Assembly: GCA_021792935.1 (NCBI GenBank)
Contig: JAJYTS010000007.1
Coordinates: 1 to 40,510, forward strand
Reading direction: 5' to 3'
DNA from: Bacillota bacterium
Lineage (GTDB): Bacteria > Bacillota > Sulfobacillia > Sulfobacillales > Sulfobacillaceae
DNA: 40,510 nt
The notes beneath the pieces were generated by a model. It did not search any database. It was given only the letters and a program-made list of their open reading frames with translations, and was not told the DNA's origin. This document shows, one piece after another, positions 1-8,876 of this stretch (within the stretch, counting starts at the first letter, position 1; each line of letters starts with the position of its first letter). The position numbers and the translations under genes were made by a program.

Positions 1-843
1 ATAAGCGTACCAATCCTCCCCATAAGGAACATAAACACGAGTGCGGTAGCCTTCATGCGCAAGACTCTCCAGAACGCTAAACCCCACCCCATACAACATT
101 TGAAATTCAAATCGCTCACGCGGCACGTTTCGCTCATGCACAAACTTTAATACCTGCCCGATGATGCGCTCGTCGTGAGTGGCAATCGCCGTGTAGTTGC
201 CCAGATTTAAAGACTCTTGCACCAATTTGACATAGTTTTCATCCACGTCAGGCTTAGAGGGAAAAGCCATGGCCACCGGTTCTTGATAAGCTCCTTTGAC
301 AATCCGCAAATTGGCCGTGGACCCGCTTAAGTTTCGCAAGTCGTCCAACGTGCGGTACAAGTAAGCCTGCAACACCAGCCCCACATTTTGGGGAAAGATC
401 TGGTGCGCTTCTTGAAATAACCGGATGGTGGCATCAGTATATGGCGTGTTTTCCATATCAATGCGGACATAATTCTGAAATTCCGCGGCTTTTGCGACAA
501 TCTCCCTGAGATTGCGCCGCGCCAGTTCTTCATCCAGCGCGAGTCCCATCATCGTAAGTTTCAACGACACCGTAGACTGGACCCCACTCTGCCGGATTCC
601 ATCCAACATCGCTAAATAACTATCCTTCGCGTCGACAGCCTCCGTCACATCGCCAACCGACTCACCCAAATGGTCCATGGTGGCCATTATCCCACGGCTG
701 TTAATATCACGGACCCGCTCAAGAGCTGTCGGCAGTGTGCTGCCGGCCACAAACCGGGCCGCTCCCATCTGCATGCCGTATCGTTTTAAGACGCCCTCCA
801 CCACCGGATTGCCGCCAAGCCCCAATACCGCTTCCCGAAACAT
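1..843 (-). CDS. Proline dehydrogenase, C-terminus cut by window edge
   Basis: FAD-dependent oxidation of proline to pyrroline-5-carboxylate, the first step of proline catabolism. The frame is open for 281 codons from the ATG at 843 to base 1. Recognisable PRODH segments in order are a DMENTPYTDAT block, an LQAYLYRTLDDL helix, the RIVKGAYQEP motif, an ATHD motif, and near the edge YVPYGEDWYAY, which leads into the conserved arginines that bind proline (these fall outside the window). The ATG follows a GGAGGG site at a good distance. The start lies inside the 3' end of truA, in another frame. A pyrroline-5-carboxylate dehydrogenase gene might follow further left, but this cannot be seen. Confidence 0.93.
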   Translation of the reverse strand, partial: MFREAVLGLGGNPVVEGVLKRYGMQMGAARFVAGSTLPTALERVRDINSRGIMATMDHLGESVGDVTEAVDAKDSYLAMLDGIRQSGVQSTVSLKLTMMGLALDEELARRNLREIVAKAAEFQNYVRIDMENTPYTDATIRLFQEAHQIFPQNVGLVLQAYLYRTLDDLRNLSGSTANLRIVKGAYQEPVAMAFPSKPDVDENYVKLVQESLNLGNYTAIATHDERIIGQVLKFVHERNVPRERFEFQMLYGVGFSVLESLAHEGYRTRVYVPYGEDWYAY

Positions 844-1651
844 CTCGCACTCCCTCCTGCTCAAACCCAATGGCGTCCAACATCAAACCCCTCGATGGCG
901 CCAGCGGAGTCACCTTAACCCGGGCATCCGCCAGTCCTCGCCGAATCAGGGCTAGTGAACCTGCAGGCGCTGCCGCTGCCAACATACTCCCCACCATATG
1001 CCTCACCATTCGATACAAAAAACCATCTCCGACCACCTGATAGCGCCAAATCCGGCCATTATCCTCAATTGTCCAGCGACTCATGAGGATGGTGCGCATC
1101 GTGGTGCGAGCCGTCGACCCCTCGGTCCGAAAGGGCCGAAAATCATGAGCCCCTCCGAACAATTGGGCCCCAGCCTGTAAGAGAGACCACGACAGCGGGC
1201 CGGAATAGCGATGCACGAACCGATGCCAGGCAAGGTCGGCCGGCCCTTCGCCACGCCAAATCCGATAGCTGTACTGCTTGCAGGTGGACGACCGGCGCGG
1301 ATCCCAACCCACCGGCACCCATCGCGCCCCGATAATCTGAATGGAGGATGGCAGACGGCGGTTAACCACCTCCACCAATCGCTCTGCCGGCACCAGCACC
1401 GGACCGCGCCATACCACCACCTGCCCGGCTGCATGCACCCCCACGTCTGTCCGACTAGCCCCCAGTATTGTGCCTGCGCCGAATAATCGCGTTAAATGGG
1501 ATTCCAACTCGCCCTGAATGGTTCGACCCTGCGCCTGCTTTTGAAACCCATGATAATCGGTCCCGTCGTAGCGAATGACCAGACACAACTGAGAATAAGA
1601 CTCTGAAGGAAATGCGGCACCCGGAAGGGGTGCCGCAATATGTGCCGACAT
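719..1651 (-). CDS. truA: tRNA pseudouridine(38-40) synthase TruA
   Basis: Converts uridines 38-40 of the tRNA anticodon arm to pseudouridine. The product is 310 residues. The catalytic aspartate is D69 in the SRTDVGVHA motif (usual form GRTDAGVHA), and the usual C-terminal core ends near residue 265 with SRGLMLDAIGF. The following ~45 residues, rich in Gly, Arg and Ser, have no counterpart that I recognise in TruA and are encoded by DNA that also encodes the start of proline dehydrogenase in another frame. The ATG begins 5 bases after the rplQ stop, so it is probably translated by coupling; the ribosome binding site is weak. TruA often lies downstream of rplQ in Bacillota, usually after ECF transporter genes that are missing here. 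Confidence 0.95.
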   Translation of the reverse strand: MSAHIAAPLPGAAFPSESYSQLCLVIRYDGTDYHGFQKQAQGRTIQGELESHLTRLFGAGTILGASRTDVGVHAAGQVVVWRGPVLVPAERLVEVVNRRLPSSIQIIGARWVPVGWDPRRSSTCKQYSYRIWRGEGPADLAWHRFVHRYSGPLSWSLLQAGAQLFGGAHDFRPFRTEGSTARTTMRTILMSRWTIEDNGRIWRYQVVGDGFLYRMVRHMVGSMLAAAAPAGSLALIRRGLADARVKVTPLAPSRGLMLDAIGFEQEGVRDVSGSGIGAWRQSGGGGRLKTIRHADGSGPVCGRQHTADSS

Positions 1652-1656
1652 ACCGA

Positions 1657-2001
1657 CTAAACCAACTCTAATATGGCCATAGGGGCGGCGTCCCCTTGCC
1701 GGTAGCCAGTGCGAAGAACACGGGTATAACCGCCAGTCCGCTCCTGGTACCGAGGTGCCAAGGTGGTAAATACCTTGGTGACCACATCCTCGTCGAGAAT
1801 ATAGGCCAGCGCCTGCCGGCGAGCGGCCAAATCACCGCGCTTGCCAAGCGTAATCATATGCTCAGCGACCCGGTTCACTTCACGGGCGCGGGTCACGGTG
1901 GTCTGAATGCGTTCTTCGCGCAAGAATGACGTCACCAGATTTCGCATCATAGCCCGGCGATGGCCACCGTTCCGGCCTAGTTTGCGATGATTTCCAGGCA
2001 T
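1657..2001 (-). CDS. rplQ: 50S ribosomal protein L17
   Basis: Large-subunit protein located near the peptide exit side of the 50S particle. It has 114 residues, a normal bacterial length, and opens with [22 protein letters not shown], carrying the usual LGR...HR.AMLRNL signature, and ends in MAILELV. It follows rpoA as in nearly all bacteria (last ribosomal gene of the alpha operon), with 39 bases between them. No frameshift or unusual feature is seen. Confidence 0.98.
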   Translation of the reverse strand: MPGNHRKLGRNGGHRRAMMRNLVTSFLREERIQTTVTRAREVNRVAEHMITLGKRGDLAARRQALAYILDEDVVTKVFTTLAPRYQERTGGYTRVLRTGYRQGDAAPMAILELV

Positions 2002-2040
2002 GTTCCGACTCCTTTACCAATGTGGTGGCTGTGCCCTCCA

Positions 2041-2988
2041 CTACTCTTCCGACGGGCGCAGCGACAAGCTCAAACTGGCCAGTTTCTCTTTAACTTCCTC
2101 CAAAGACTTCTTCCCCAAATTGCGGACTTTCATCATATCATCGTCCGTCTTCGCGGTGAGCTCGCCCACGGTGTTGATGCTGGCGCGCTTGAGACAATTA
2201 AACGAACGTACCGACAGATCCAGTTCCTCAATGGGCATTTCTAACAGCCGATCGCGTTTGTCTTCTTCTCGCTCCAGACCGATATCCACGCCTGGCGCCC
2301 CGTCAGTAAGATTCACAAATAGACGCAGGTGGTCCGACAAAATTTTACTTCCCATGGATACGGCTTCTTCCGGCGACATGGAACCGTCCGTCCACACCTC
2401 AATGGTTAGTCGGTCGTAATCGGTGATATGGCCCACCCGAGTATCTTCCACGCGCCAATTAGCCTTCAGCACGGGACTAAAAATAGAGTCAACCGGAATG
2501 GCGCCAATGGCTTGTTCACCGTGCTTGTTTTTTTCAGCTGGCACATAGCCACGACCGCGCTCGATAGACATTTCCATGGAGAGGCGAGATCCTTCGTCCA
2601 CATAGGCCACGTGCTGCCCGGGATTCAGAATATCCACATCGGAATCGCCCAGGATATCAGCGGCTGTCACTTCCGCCGGCCCTTCTTTGTCAATGCGAAG
2701 CAACTTCACTTCATCCGACCACGATTTTAGGGCAAGCCGCTTCAGGTTCAGGATTATGTCCGCCGTATCCTCCAGGACACCCGGAATGACCGAAAACTCG
2801 TGAAGAACCCCCTCAATACGAACGGAGGTCACCGCCGTCCCGGGAAGCGAAGAAAGAAGAATCCTTCTGAGCGAATTGCCTAAGGTGATGCCGTAGCCTC
2901 TGTCTAGCGGTTCCACGACAAACTGCCCATAGTTGGGCTCACCGCCATCATCTACCCGTCGAATTTCCGGTTTCTCGATTTCGGTCAT
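2041..2988 (-). CDS. rpoA: DNA-directed RNA polymerase subunit alpha
   Basis: Alpha subunit, which dimerises to scaffold beta and beta' and contacts upstream promoter DNA and activators. From the ATG at 2988 it is 315 residues, against about 314 in B. subtilis, and opens MTEIEKPEI like its homologues. The N-terminal domain has the dimerisation signature [21 protein letters not shown]; the C-terminal domain has [20 protein letters not shown] and [12 protein letters not shown] with the DNA-binding helix-hairpin-helix. An in-frame ATG at 3003 has a better-placed AAAGG and would add five residues, so the start is uncertain by that amount. The frame remains open upstream into rpsD, which is a shadow. 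Confidence 0.97.
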   Translation of the reverse strand: MTEIEKPEIRRVDDGGEPNYGQFVVEPLDRGYGITLGNSLRRILLSSLPGTAVTSVRIEGVLHEFSVIPGVLEDTADIILNLKRLALKSWSDEVKLLRIDKEGPAEVTAADILGDSDVDILNPGQHVAYVDEGSRLSMEMSIERGRGYVPAEKNKHGEQAIGAIPVDSIFSPVLKANWRVEDTRVGHITDYDRLTIEVWTDGSMSPEEAVSMGSKILSDHLRLFVNLTDGAPGVDIGLEREEDKRDRLLEMPIEELDLSVRSFNCLKRASINTVGELTAKTDDDMMKVRNLGKKSLEEVKEKLASLSLSLRPSEE

Positions 2989-3043
2989 TCCCGCAGCCCG
3001 CATCCGCAGGCCTTTGCCCCCTTTCGGTAACCCACTATGCCAA

Positions 3044-3670
3044 TTATCGGGAGTACCACTCAACAATGAGCTGCTCTTGCACCGGCGCGTCAATCTCGTC
3101 GCGATTGGGCAAGCGCAGCACAGTGCCACGCAAGGCCTCCGAGTTCACTTCCAACCAAGCGGGAACCAGCCGGGACGATGTTTGATCCATCTGCTTAAAC
3201 CGGGGTTTTTGCCGGCTTGACTCGCGCACCTCAATAACATCTCCAGGCTTAACTAAGAAGGACGGAATATTAACCCGTCGGCCATTCACCTGAAAATGAT
3301 TATGGCGCACTAGCTGACGAGCCTCCGCCCGCGAAGACCCCAGTCCCATGCGATAGATGACGTTGTCAAGACGTCGCTCCAGGGTCTGCAGTAATAGCTC
3401 ACCCGTAATGCCCCGCTTATTTTTCGCCGCTTTCTCGAAGTACCGGGCAAATTGACCCTCCATGACCCCGTAGGTCCTGCGTGCCTTCTGCTTCTCACGC
3501 AACTGCACCCCGTACTCAGAAAGTTTACGGCGCCCCTGCCCATGTTGACCGGGCGGCACGGGCCGACGAGTCATCGGACACTTGTCGGTAAAACACTTTT
3601 CACCCTTGAGATACAGCTTGGTTCCCTCACGTCGGCAAATCTTGCAGACGGGATCCGTATAACGTGCCAT
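3044..3670 (-). CDS. rpsD: 30S ribosomal protein S4, zinc-binding form
   Basis: Primary 16S rRNA-binding assembly protein, also involved in decoding accuracy at the mRNA entry side. It is 208 residues. Cysteines C9, C12, C26 and C31 form the zinc-binding N-terminal knot of the 'C+' version of S4. The S4 RNA-binding domain ([23 protein letters not shown]) starts near residue 98. A GGAGG site stands 8 bases before the ATG. In B. subtilis rpsD is a separate gene controlled by S4; here it sits inside the alpha operon between rpsK and rpoA. Confidence 0.98.
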   Translation of the reverse strand: MARYTDPVCKICRREGTKLYLKGEKCFTDKCPMTRRPVPPGQHGQGRRKLSEYGVQLREKQKARRTYGVMEGQFARYFEKAAKNKRGITGELLLQTLERRLDNVIYRMGLGSSRAEARQLVRHNHFQVNGRRVNIPSFLVKPGDVIEVRESSRQKPRFKQMDQTSSRLVPAWLEVNSEALRGTVLRLPNRDEIDAPVQEQLIVEWYSR

Positions 3671-3696
3671 AGTTTGCGCCTCCTTCCTTTCTGTTT

Positions 3697-4089
3697 TTAG
3701 ACTCGACGCCGCTTAGGCGGCCGACAGCCATTGTGCGGAATCGGGGTCACATCTTTAATCATGCTGACCTCAAGTCCTGCCGACTGCAATGACCGGATAG
3801 CAGCCTCACGGCCTGATCCCGGTCCCTTCACCAATACCTCAACCTCTTTAAGGCCGTACTCCATAGCGCCTTTGGCAGCGGTTTCCGCGGCTAATTGCGC
3901 GGCAAACGGGGTACTTTTACGAGAACCCTTAAAGCCCGACTGACCGGCAGAAGCCCATGACAAGGTGTTTCCCTGGGGGTCGGTAATGGTCACGATGGTA
4001 TTATTAAAGGTGGAACGAATATGCGCCACTCCCCGATCGACGTGTCGACGATCGCGGCGCTTGGTGCGTGTAGTACGACGCGCTGGCAT
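3697..4089 (-). CDS. rpsK: 30S ribosomal protein S11
   Basis: Protein of the 30S platform that lines the mRNA exit/Shine-Dalgarno cleft with S7 and S18. It is 130 residues, the standard length. Conserved segments are [38 protein letters not shown], the [15 protein letters not shown] stretch and the C-terminal [16 protein letters not shown]. It lies between rpsM and rpsD in normal alpha-operon order, and a GGGAGGGG site precedes the ATG. Confidence 0.98.
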   Translation of the reverse strand: MPARRTTRTKRRDRRHVDRGVAHIRSTFNNTIVTITDPQGNTLSWASAGQSGFKGSRKSTPFAAQLAAETAAKGAMEYGLKEVEVLVKGPGSGREAAIRSLQSAGLEVSMIKDVTPIPHNGCRPPKRRRV

Positions 4090-4113
4090 AAAGCGGAAAA
4101 CCCCTCCCTTAAA

Positions 4114-4485
4114 TTATCGCTTCTTTTTGGCGCCCACGGTCCGACGGGGACCTTTGCGGGTGCGAGCGTTAGTTTTGGTGCGTTGGCCCCGCACAGGCAA
4201 GCCGCGGCGGTGACGCATGCCGCGATAGGAGCCAATGTCGCTCAATCGCTTAATGTTCATTTGCACCTCACGGCGCAAATCACCCTCGACCCGCCAATCA
4301 CGGTCGATAACCTCGCGAATCCGACTGACTTCTTCTTCTGTCAGATCGCGCACCCGGGTGTCGGGATCTACTTGGCTTTGCGCTAAAATTTGCCGCGACG
4401 CCGGCCAACCAATCCCATAAATATAGGGCAAGGCCGCTTCCACACGCTTGTCCCGCGGCAGGTCGATGCCAGAAATACGAGCCAC
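4114..4485 (-). CDS. rpsM: 30S ribosomal protein S13
   Basis: Protein of the 30S head that forms bridges to the 50S subunit and contacts the P-site tRNA through its basic tail. It is 123 residues, starting [19 protein letters not shown], with the helix-hairpin-helix [13 protein letters not shown] and the conserved [24 protein letters not shown] segment. The C-terminal [13 protein letters not shown] is strongly basic as expected. It is preceded by rpmJ and followed by rpsK. Confidence 0.98.
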   Translation of the reverse strand: MARISGIDLPRDKRVEAALPYIYGIGWPASRQILAQSQVDPDTRVRDLTEEEVSRIREVIDRDWRVEGDLRREVQMNIKRLSDIGSYRGMRHRRGLPVRGQRTKTNARTRKGPRRTVGAKKKR

Positions 4486-4515
4486 TCAATATCCTCCTAA
4501 CCGGCCGGATGCGGC

Positions 4516-4629
4516 CTATCCTTGAGTCTGCTTATGCTTGGGATTCTCGCAGATCACCATGACACGTCCATGCCGCTTAATCACCTTGCACTTCTCGCAT
4601 ATGGGTTTGACCGATGCGCGAACCTTCAT
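4516..4629 (-). CDS. rpmJ: 50S ribosomal protein L36, zinc-binding form
   Basis: A 37-residue gene of the alpha operon: ATG at 4627-4629, TAG at 4516-4518. It starts [16 protein letters not shown] and ends [10 protein letters not shown]. Zinc ligands are C11, C14, C27 and H32, the 'C+' type of L36. L36 binds 23S rRNA late in 50S assembly. A GGAGG site (in the plus strand, cctcc at about 4642) lies 11 bases upstream of the ATG. The position between infA and rpsM is the classical one. Confidence 0.97.
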   Translation of the reverse strand: MKVRASVKPICEKCKVIKRHGRVMVICENPKHKQTQG

Positions 4630-4671
4630 GGAGATCACACCTCCTCAAAAACTGCGTTCCCTGCTCTGCCG

Positions 4672-4890
4672 TTATTTGAACCGATAGGTAATGCGGCCTC
4701 GTGTCAAATCGTAAGGCGACAACTGCACCGTCACCTTGTCACCGGGATAGATCTTAATAAAATGCATGCGAATCTTTCCCGAAACGTGAGCCAAGACCTT
4801 ATGACCATTGGATAATTCCACGCGGAACATGGCGTTGGGCAAGGGTTCAATAACAGTGCCCTCCACCTCGATCGCGTCCTCTTTCGCCAA
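4672..4890 (-). CDS. infA: Translation initiation factor IF-1
   Basis: OB-fold factor that binds the 30S A site during initiation. From the TTG codon at 4890 the product is 72 residues, exactly the usual bacterial length, starting (M)[10 protein letters not shown] and ending [13 protein letters not shown]. The TTG is preceded by a long purine run (AAAGGGGGGGAGG). Two in-frame upstream starts exist: ATG at 4923, also preceded by AGGAAG (83 residues), and TTG at 4944 (90 residues). The family length favours 4890, but an extended form cannot be excluded. Confidence 0.9.
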   Translation of the reverse strand: MAKEDAIEVEGTVIEPLPNAMFRVELSNGHKVLAHVSGKIRMHFIKIYPGDKVTVQLSPYDLTRGRITYRFK

Positions 4891-4964
4891 AGCCTCCCCC
4901 CCTTTATGCGGACTCTGCTTCATAAGCTCTTCCTGCAATGACAATTTTGCCCAAATTAGCGCGA

Positions 4965-4984
4965 CAGTATCCCGAGCAGTATCC
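4965..4984 (-). repeat. 8-bp direct repeat in the infA 5' leader
   Basis: The octamer GGATACTG occurs twice on the minus strand (4977-4984 and 4965-4972), separated by four bases, so the copies repeat every 12 bases. The first copy lies at the expected transcription start of the infA promoter. It may be chance or a protein-binding site; nothing in the sequence decides. Confidence 0.4.
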
Positions 4985-4989
4985 GATCC

Positions 4990-4998
4990 ATTATACCA
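4990..4998 (-). promoter_or_regulatory. Extended -10 promoter element upstream of infA
   Basis: On the minus strand the sequence reads TGGTATAAT: a perfect TATAAT hexamer with the TGn extension. No good -35 lies at 17 bases; a TTGACT sits at 21 bases, too far for normal spacing. The element falls immediately after the map stop codon (5005-5007) and about 100 bases before infA. Transcription would start near 4983 and serve infA-rpmJ-rpsM-rpsK-rpsD-rpoA-rplQ-truA. Confidence 0.6.
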
Positions 4999-5004
4999 GA
5001 TTAC

Positions 5005-5757
5005 TTATCGCAGCGCAGTCAATATCTCAGGCCCGTCCTCACTGACAAAAATAGTGTGTTCAAAGTGGGCCGAGAGACTGTGGTCTCGGGTGGTTACCGT
5101 CCAGCCGTCTGCTCCCACGTCTACCTGGTGCGTGCCGACATTCACCATCGGCTCAATCGCGATGGCCAAGCCAGACTTCAGCAGCAGACCGCGTCCCGGG
5201 GTGCCGTAATTCGGCACCTGCGGATCCTCATGCATTTTCCGGCCTACTCCATGGCCCACAAAATCGCGCACCACGCTAAATCCGTGAGCCTCCACATGTT
5301 GCTGCACGGCGGCTCCCACATCGCCCAGATGGCCACCAACCCGAGAGGCCTCGATGCCTTTGTACAACGCCTCTTCCGTAACCTGAAGCAATTCTTTGGC
5401 GCGGTCATTCGGGGGGTTCCCAACAAACATGCTGAACGCGGCGTCGCCCACAAATCCATCCAATACGGCTCCGAGGTCAATGCTCACCAGGTCGCCGGGA
5501 TGAATAACACGAGTCCCGGGGATGCCGTGGACCACCTGATCATTGATGGAGACACAAACGCTGGCGGGATAGCCCTGGTACCCCTTGAATACCGGGATGG
5601 CCTCCCGATGGCGAATTTCTCTATCAGCCACCACATCCAAATCCCGGGTCGTTACGCCCGGCTTAACCGTATCACGAAGTATCTCCAGCACCTCGGCCAC
5701 GACCCGGCCAGCACCGCGCATTTTCTCCCGATCCCGGCTGCTTTTCAGCTCAACCAC
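5005..5757 (-). CDS. map: Methionine aminopeptidase, type I
   Basis: Removes the N-terminal methionine from nascent proteins. From the GTG at 5757 it is 250 residues, starting (M)VELKSSRDREKMRGAGR like other type I enzymes. The five metal ligands are D94, D105, H169, E202 and E233, with the conserved H78 and H176 also present. The GTG overlaps the adk stop (GTGGTTGA), and a GGAGA site lies 6 bases upstream inside adk, indicating translational coupling. An upstream ATG at 5880 in the same frame would give a 41-residue extension wholly inside adk and is not credible. Confidence 0.95.
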   Translation of the reverse strand: MVELKSSRDREKMRGAGRVVAEVLEILRDTVKPGVTTRDLDVVADREIRHREAIPVFKGYQGYPASVCVSINDQVVHGIPGTRVIHPGDLVSIDLGAVLDGFVGDAAFSMFVGNPPNDRAKELLQVTEEALYKGIEASRVGGHLGDVGAAVQQHVEAHGFSVVRDFVGHGVGRKMHEDPQVPNYGTPGRGLLLKSGLAIAIEPMVNVGTHQVDVGADGWTVTTRDHSLSAHFEHTIFVSEDGPEILTALR

Positions 5758-6403
5758 GCGAGTTCTCCAATCTCTCCAAAATGTTGTCGGTGACAGCATC
5801 GGCACTGAGCTCGCCGTTGAACTCATACACTCGCTCTTGTTGGCGATAATAATCCACCAGAGGAGCGGTTTCACTCTCATAAACCGCTAATCGGCGCACC
5901 ACCGTGCCCTCACTGTCGTCGGCGCGTTGCACCAATACGGAGCCGCACGCGTCACAGACATCCCGCACCCGCGGTGGATTCCAGGCGACGTGATAGAGCC
6001 TGCCGCAGTTCTCGCAAACGCGCCGCCCGGTTAACCGCTCGACCAGCACGGACCGCGCCACCAGCAAATAAATGACGGCGTCCAACTGGCGGCCCCCTTC
6101 GGCCAGCAAAGCGTCAAACATCTTGCCTTGGACAATAGTTCGCGGGAAGCCATCCAAAATGAAACCGTTTAGCGCATCGGTTTCCCCTAAGCGGGCTTTT
6201 ACCATGGCCCCGGTGACATCGTCCGGCACCAACAGCCCTTTATCCATATAGCCTCGCGCCAACAGCCCCAGTTGGGTACCTTCACTCAGGTTTTTGCGAA
6301 AAATATCGCCAGTGGAAATGTGGGGGACGTCAAGCCGCGCTGCTAAGACTTTGGCCTGCGTGCCCTTACCGGACCCCGGAGGGCCAATTAGTACCAGCCG
6401 CAT
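5750..6403 (-). CDS. adk: Adenylate kinase, zinc-lid form
   Basis: Interconverts ATP + AMP and 2 ADP. From the ATG at 6403 it is 217 residues. The P-loop GPPGSGKGT covers residues 7-15, the DGFPRT motif is near residue 84, and the LID domain carries four cysteines C130, C133, C150 and C153 for structural zinc, as in Gram-positive and thermophilic enzymes. GAGGGGG lies 9 bases before this ATG; a TTG directly upstream (6406) is a possible alternative. It sits between secY and map as in B. subtilis and overlaps map by 8 bases. Confidence 0.97.
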   Translation of the reverse strand: MRLVLIGPPGSGKGTQAKVLAARLDVPHISTGDIFRKNLSEGTQLGLLARGYMDKGLLVPDDVTGAMVKARLGETDALNGFILDGFPRTIVQGKMFDALLAEGGRQLDAVIYLLVARSVLVERLTGRRVCENCGRLYHVAWNPPRVRDVCDACGSVLVQRADDSEGTVVRRLAVYESETAPLVDYYRQQERVYEFNGELSADAVTDNILERLENSRG

Positions 6404-6416
6404 CAATGTCGCCCCC

Positions 6417-7703
6417 TCATTTCATGAACCCCTGGTACTGCCGCATCACCAACTGTGACTGCATCTGCTTCAGGGTATCAAGGGAGACACCCACAATAAT
6501 CAAAAGCGACGTGCCGCCGAAGTATAGGTTGACGGGGCCCATGGCTAAACTGACAATGCTGGGCAAAATGGCAACCAGCCCTAAGAATATCGCGCCCACA
6601 AAAGTGAGCCGATTGCTCAGGCGGGCCAGATAGTCGGCCGTTGGCTTACCCGGGCGAATACCAGGGATATGGCCGCCCGCTTTTTTCAAGTTGTCGGCCA
6701 CGTCATCCACTTTAAACACCACTTCGGTGTAGAAGAAGGTGAAGACCACCACCAGGAAAAATTCCACCACAATATATAAAGGCGACTTGAACCCAAAATA
6801 ATTAGTAAAAGCGGTTACCCAGGCGCCGTGGAAAAACTGCGATACGGTATAGGGCAAAATCAATAACGAAATAGCAAAAATGACGGGAATAACCCCCGCT
6901 TGATTCACACGGATGGGGAGATGAGTATTTTGCCCTTGATAAATGCGGCGGCCCACCACCCGCTTGGGATATTGCACCGGCACCTTGCGTTGACCTTCAT
7001 TAACAAACACCACCGCTGCGATAATGCCCAAAGCCACCACCAGGAAGGCAATGAGCTTCGGCACGGTGAGGATTCCAGCGGAGACGTATCGAGCCATGAC
7101 CTGCAAGCCATAGGGCAAACGGGACACAATTCCGAACAGCACCAACAACGAAATACCGTTGCCAATCCCTTTTTCACTGAGACGCTCACCGATCCACATG
7201 AGAAACGTGGAACCGACCAAGAGCATGAAAGCGGTAAAGAAGAGCATCCATACCGTGTGGTGCACAAACACGGATTGTCCGCTGGCGGAGCGGAACCGGT
7301 AGAGATAATACGAGATTCCCACCGCCTGAAGGAGCCCCAAGCCGATGGCAAGCCACCGGGTCCATTGGGTTATTTTCTTCTGACCCTCTTCTCCCTCTTT
7401 GCCCCATTCCTCGACTTGCGGAATAACCACCGTCATCAACTGCATAATAATGCTGGCATTAATATAGGGAATAATGCTCAGCGCGCCCACCGACAACGTG
7501 GCGGTGGCGCCCCCGCTAAAGAGATTTAATAAGGCGAAAATGGTGGCGCCCGAACTAAACAAGTGCTGAATGACACTCGCATTCACACCCGGAATGGGAA
7601 CATGCACACCCAGCCGGAACACCACCAGCATGCCCAGGGTATAGAGAATCCGTTGAGTGAGCTGCGAGCCCTTGAGGGCCCCCAGCATGGCATTTTGCGC
7701 CAC
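6417..7703 (-). CDS. secY: Preprotein translocase subunit SecY
   Basis: Channel subunit of the Sec translocon in the cytoplasmic membrane, with about ten hydrophobic segments. It is 428 residues. Recognisable parts are the N-terminal RILYTLGMLVVFRLGVHVPIPGV (first transmembrane segment), the plug region after it (LLNLFSGGATATLSVGALSI), INASIIMQLM, and the C-terminal loop RPGKPTADYLARLSNRLTFVGAIFLG. The start is a GTG placed directly after the rplO TAG, with GAGGTGG upstream; an ATG five codons later is the alternative. Confidence 0.97.
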   Translation of the reverse strand: MAQNAMLGALKGSQLTQRILYTLGMLVVFRLGVHVPIPGVNASVIQHLFSSGATIFALLNLFSGGATATLSVGALSIIPYINASIIMQLMTVVIPQVEEWGKEGEEGQKKITQWTRWLAIGLGLLQAVGISYYLYRFRSASGQSVFVHHTVWMLFFTAFMLLVGSTFLMWIGERLSEKGIGNGISLLVLFGIVSRLPYGLQVMARYVSAGILTVPKLIAFLVVALGIIAAVVFVNEGQRKVPVQYPKRVVGRRIYQGQNTHLPIRVNQAGVIPVIFAISLLILPYTVSQFFHGAWVTAFTNYFGFKSPLYIVVEFFLVVVFTFFYTEVVFKVDDVADNLKKAGGHIPGIRPGKPTADYLARLSNRLTFVGAIFLGLVAILPSIVSLAMGPVNLYFGGTSLLIIVGVSLDTLKQMQSQLVMRQYQGFMK

Positions 7704-8141
7704 CTAAACCACCTCGGCCCGTCCCGAAGCCGCCTCGATTTTCTCCTTGGCAGACTTGGAGAAAGCGTTTGCTTGCACCACCAGCGGTCGGTCCAAAGCA
7801 CCATCGCCAAGTATCTTCACGGGAAGATTGCGCCGAACCAAGCGGTGCTGCTTTAAAAGACTCACCGTGACAACCGTATCGGCCTCAAACTGGTTGAGAG
7901 ACTCGATATTGACAATCTCGTACTCGACCCGGAAGGGATTCTTGAAACCGCGTTTGGGCAGCCGGCGCTGCAAGGGCATTTGGCCGCCTTCAAATCCGGG
8001 ACGAATGCTTCCGCCCGACCGCGCCTTTTGCCCCTTGTGCCCGCGGCCCGCAGTCTTGCCGAGTCCAGATCCTAGCCCCCGGCCACGCCTGGTCTTCTTC
8101 TCATGGGAACCGGGCGCCGGCTGCAAATCATGAAGTCGCAT
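7704..8141 (-). CDS. rplO: 50S ribosomal protein L15
   Basis: Large-subunit assembly protein contacting several 23S rRNA domains. It is 145 residues. The glycine-rich, basic N-terminal tail ([26 protein letters not shown], then [17 protein letters not shown]) and [18 protein letters not shown] are diagnostic. It abuts rpmD (stop at 8142) and secY with no spare bases, so the three are probably translationally coupled. Confidence 0.98.
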   Translation of the reverse strand: MRLHDLQPAPGSHEKKTRRGRGLGSGLGKTAGRGHKGQKARSGGSIRPGFEGGQMPLQRRLPKRGFKNPFRVEYEIVNIESLNQFEADTVVTVSLLKQHRLVRRNLPVKILGDGALDRPLVVQANAFSKSAKEKIEAASGRAEVV

Positions 8142-8336
8142 TTATTCCCCCGCCTCCTCAATCTCTTCAACCCGCACCAAATGGCGAACCTTGTGCACCA
8201 TACCGCGGATAGAGGGATTGTCGTTATGCTCCACCGAGCGCCACATTTTCCCCAGCCCCAGGGACTTAACCGTGTCCTTTTGCTCCTTGGCATAGCCGAT
8301 GGGACTCTTCACCAGGGTGATACGAATCTTAGCCAT
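8142..8336 (-). CDS. rpmD: 50S ribosomal protein L30
   Basis: Small 50S protein, 64 residues, starting [28 protein letters not shown] and containing the conserved [14 protein letters not shown]. Typical bacterial L30 is about 60 residues; the short C-terminal EIEEAGE makes it slightly longer. Its start overlaps the rpsE stop by 8 bases, another coupled pair in the spc cluster. Confidence 0.97.
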   Translation of the reverse strand: MAKIRITLVKSPIGYAKEQKDTVKSLGLGKMWRSVEHNDNPSIRGMVHKVRHLVRVEEIEEAGE

Positions 8337-8862
8337 GATGCGCGCCTCCCAAAACCTGTTGCAAGGTCAGACCCCGCAACTTGGCCACGTGATGAGCGCT
8401 CTTGAGCTGGCGCAAGGCGTCCATGGTCGCCGCCACCACATTATTCGGATTGGAGGTGCCCAAGGACTTGGTCAACACATCGCGAACCCCGGCCGCCTCC
8501 AACACCGCGCGAACCGGCCCACCCGCAATCACACCGGTACCTTCCGCGGCCGGCTTAAGCAAGACCCGTCCAGCCCCGAATGTCCCGACCACCTGATGCG
8601 GGATGGTTGTTCCCAACCGCGGCACGACAACCAGATGCTTTTTGGCATCTTCTATTCCCTTGCGAATGGCATCGGGAATTTCGGCCGCCTTGCCTAGGCC
8701 CACGCCCACTTTGCCTTCTTCGTCGCCCACAACCACCAGGGCACTAAAGCTGAAGCGTCGTCCACCTTTAACAACTTTGGCCACACGATTGATGGCCACT
8801 ACTTTTTCTTTATACTCCCCCGCGCGCTTATCGTCGCTCGATGGTGTCTGCCCGCGTGCCAT
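8329..8862 (-). CDS. rpsE: 30S ribosomal protein S5
   Basis: 30S protein at the mRNA entry channel, important for decoding accuracy; the binding surface for spectinomycin lies beside it. It is 177 residues with the double-stranded-RNA-binding fold ([28 protein letters not shown]) and the C-terminal S5 domain ([31 protein letters not shown]). The loop VKGGRRF, where spectinomycin-resistance changes occur in other bacteria, looks normal. The gene lies 14 bases after rplR. Confidence 0.98.
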   Translation of the reverse strand: MARGQTPSSDDKRAGEYKEKVVAINRVAKVVKGGRRFSFSALVVVGDEEGKVGVGLGKAAEIPDAIRKGIEDAKKHLVVVPRLGTTIPHQVVGTFGAGRVLLKPAAEGTGVIAGGPVRAVLEAAGVRDVLTKSLGTSNPNNVVAATMDALRQLKSAHHVAKLRGLTLQQVLGGAHHG

Positions 8863-8876
8863 AACTGCCCCCTTGT

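Noticed and set aside
5056-5793. 245-codon plus-strand open frame opposite map
   Set aside because: Antisense of a well-conserved metal-ligand-containing gene; no ribosome binding site and no recognisable domain.
6900-7529. 209-codon plus-strand open frame opposite secY
   Set aside because: His- and Gln-rich antisense shadow of a membrane protein gene, without start signals.
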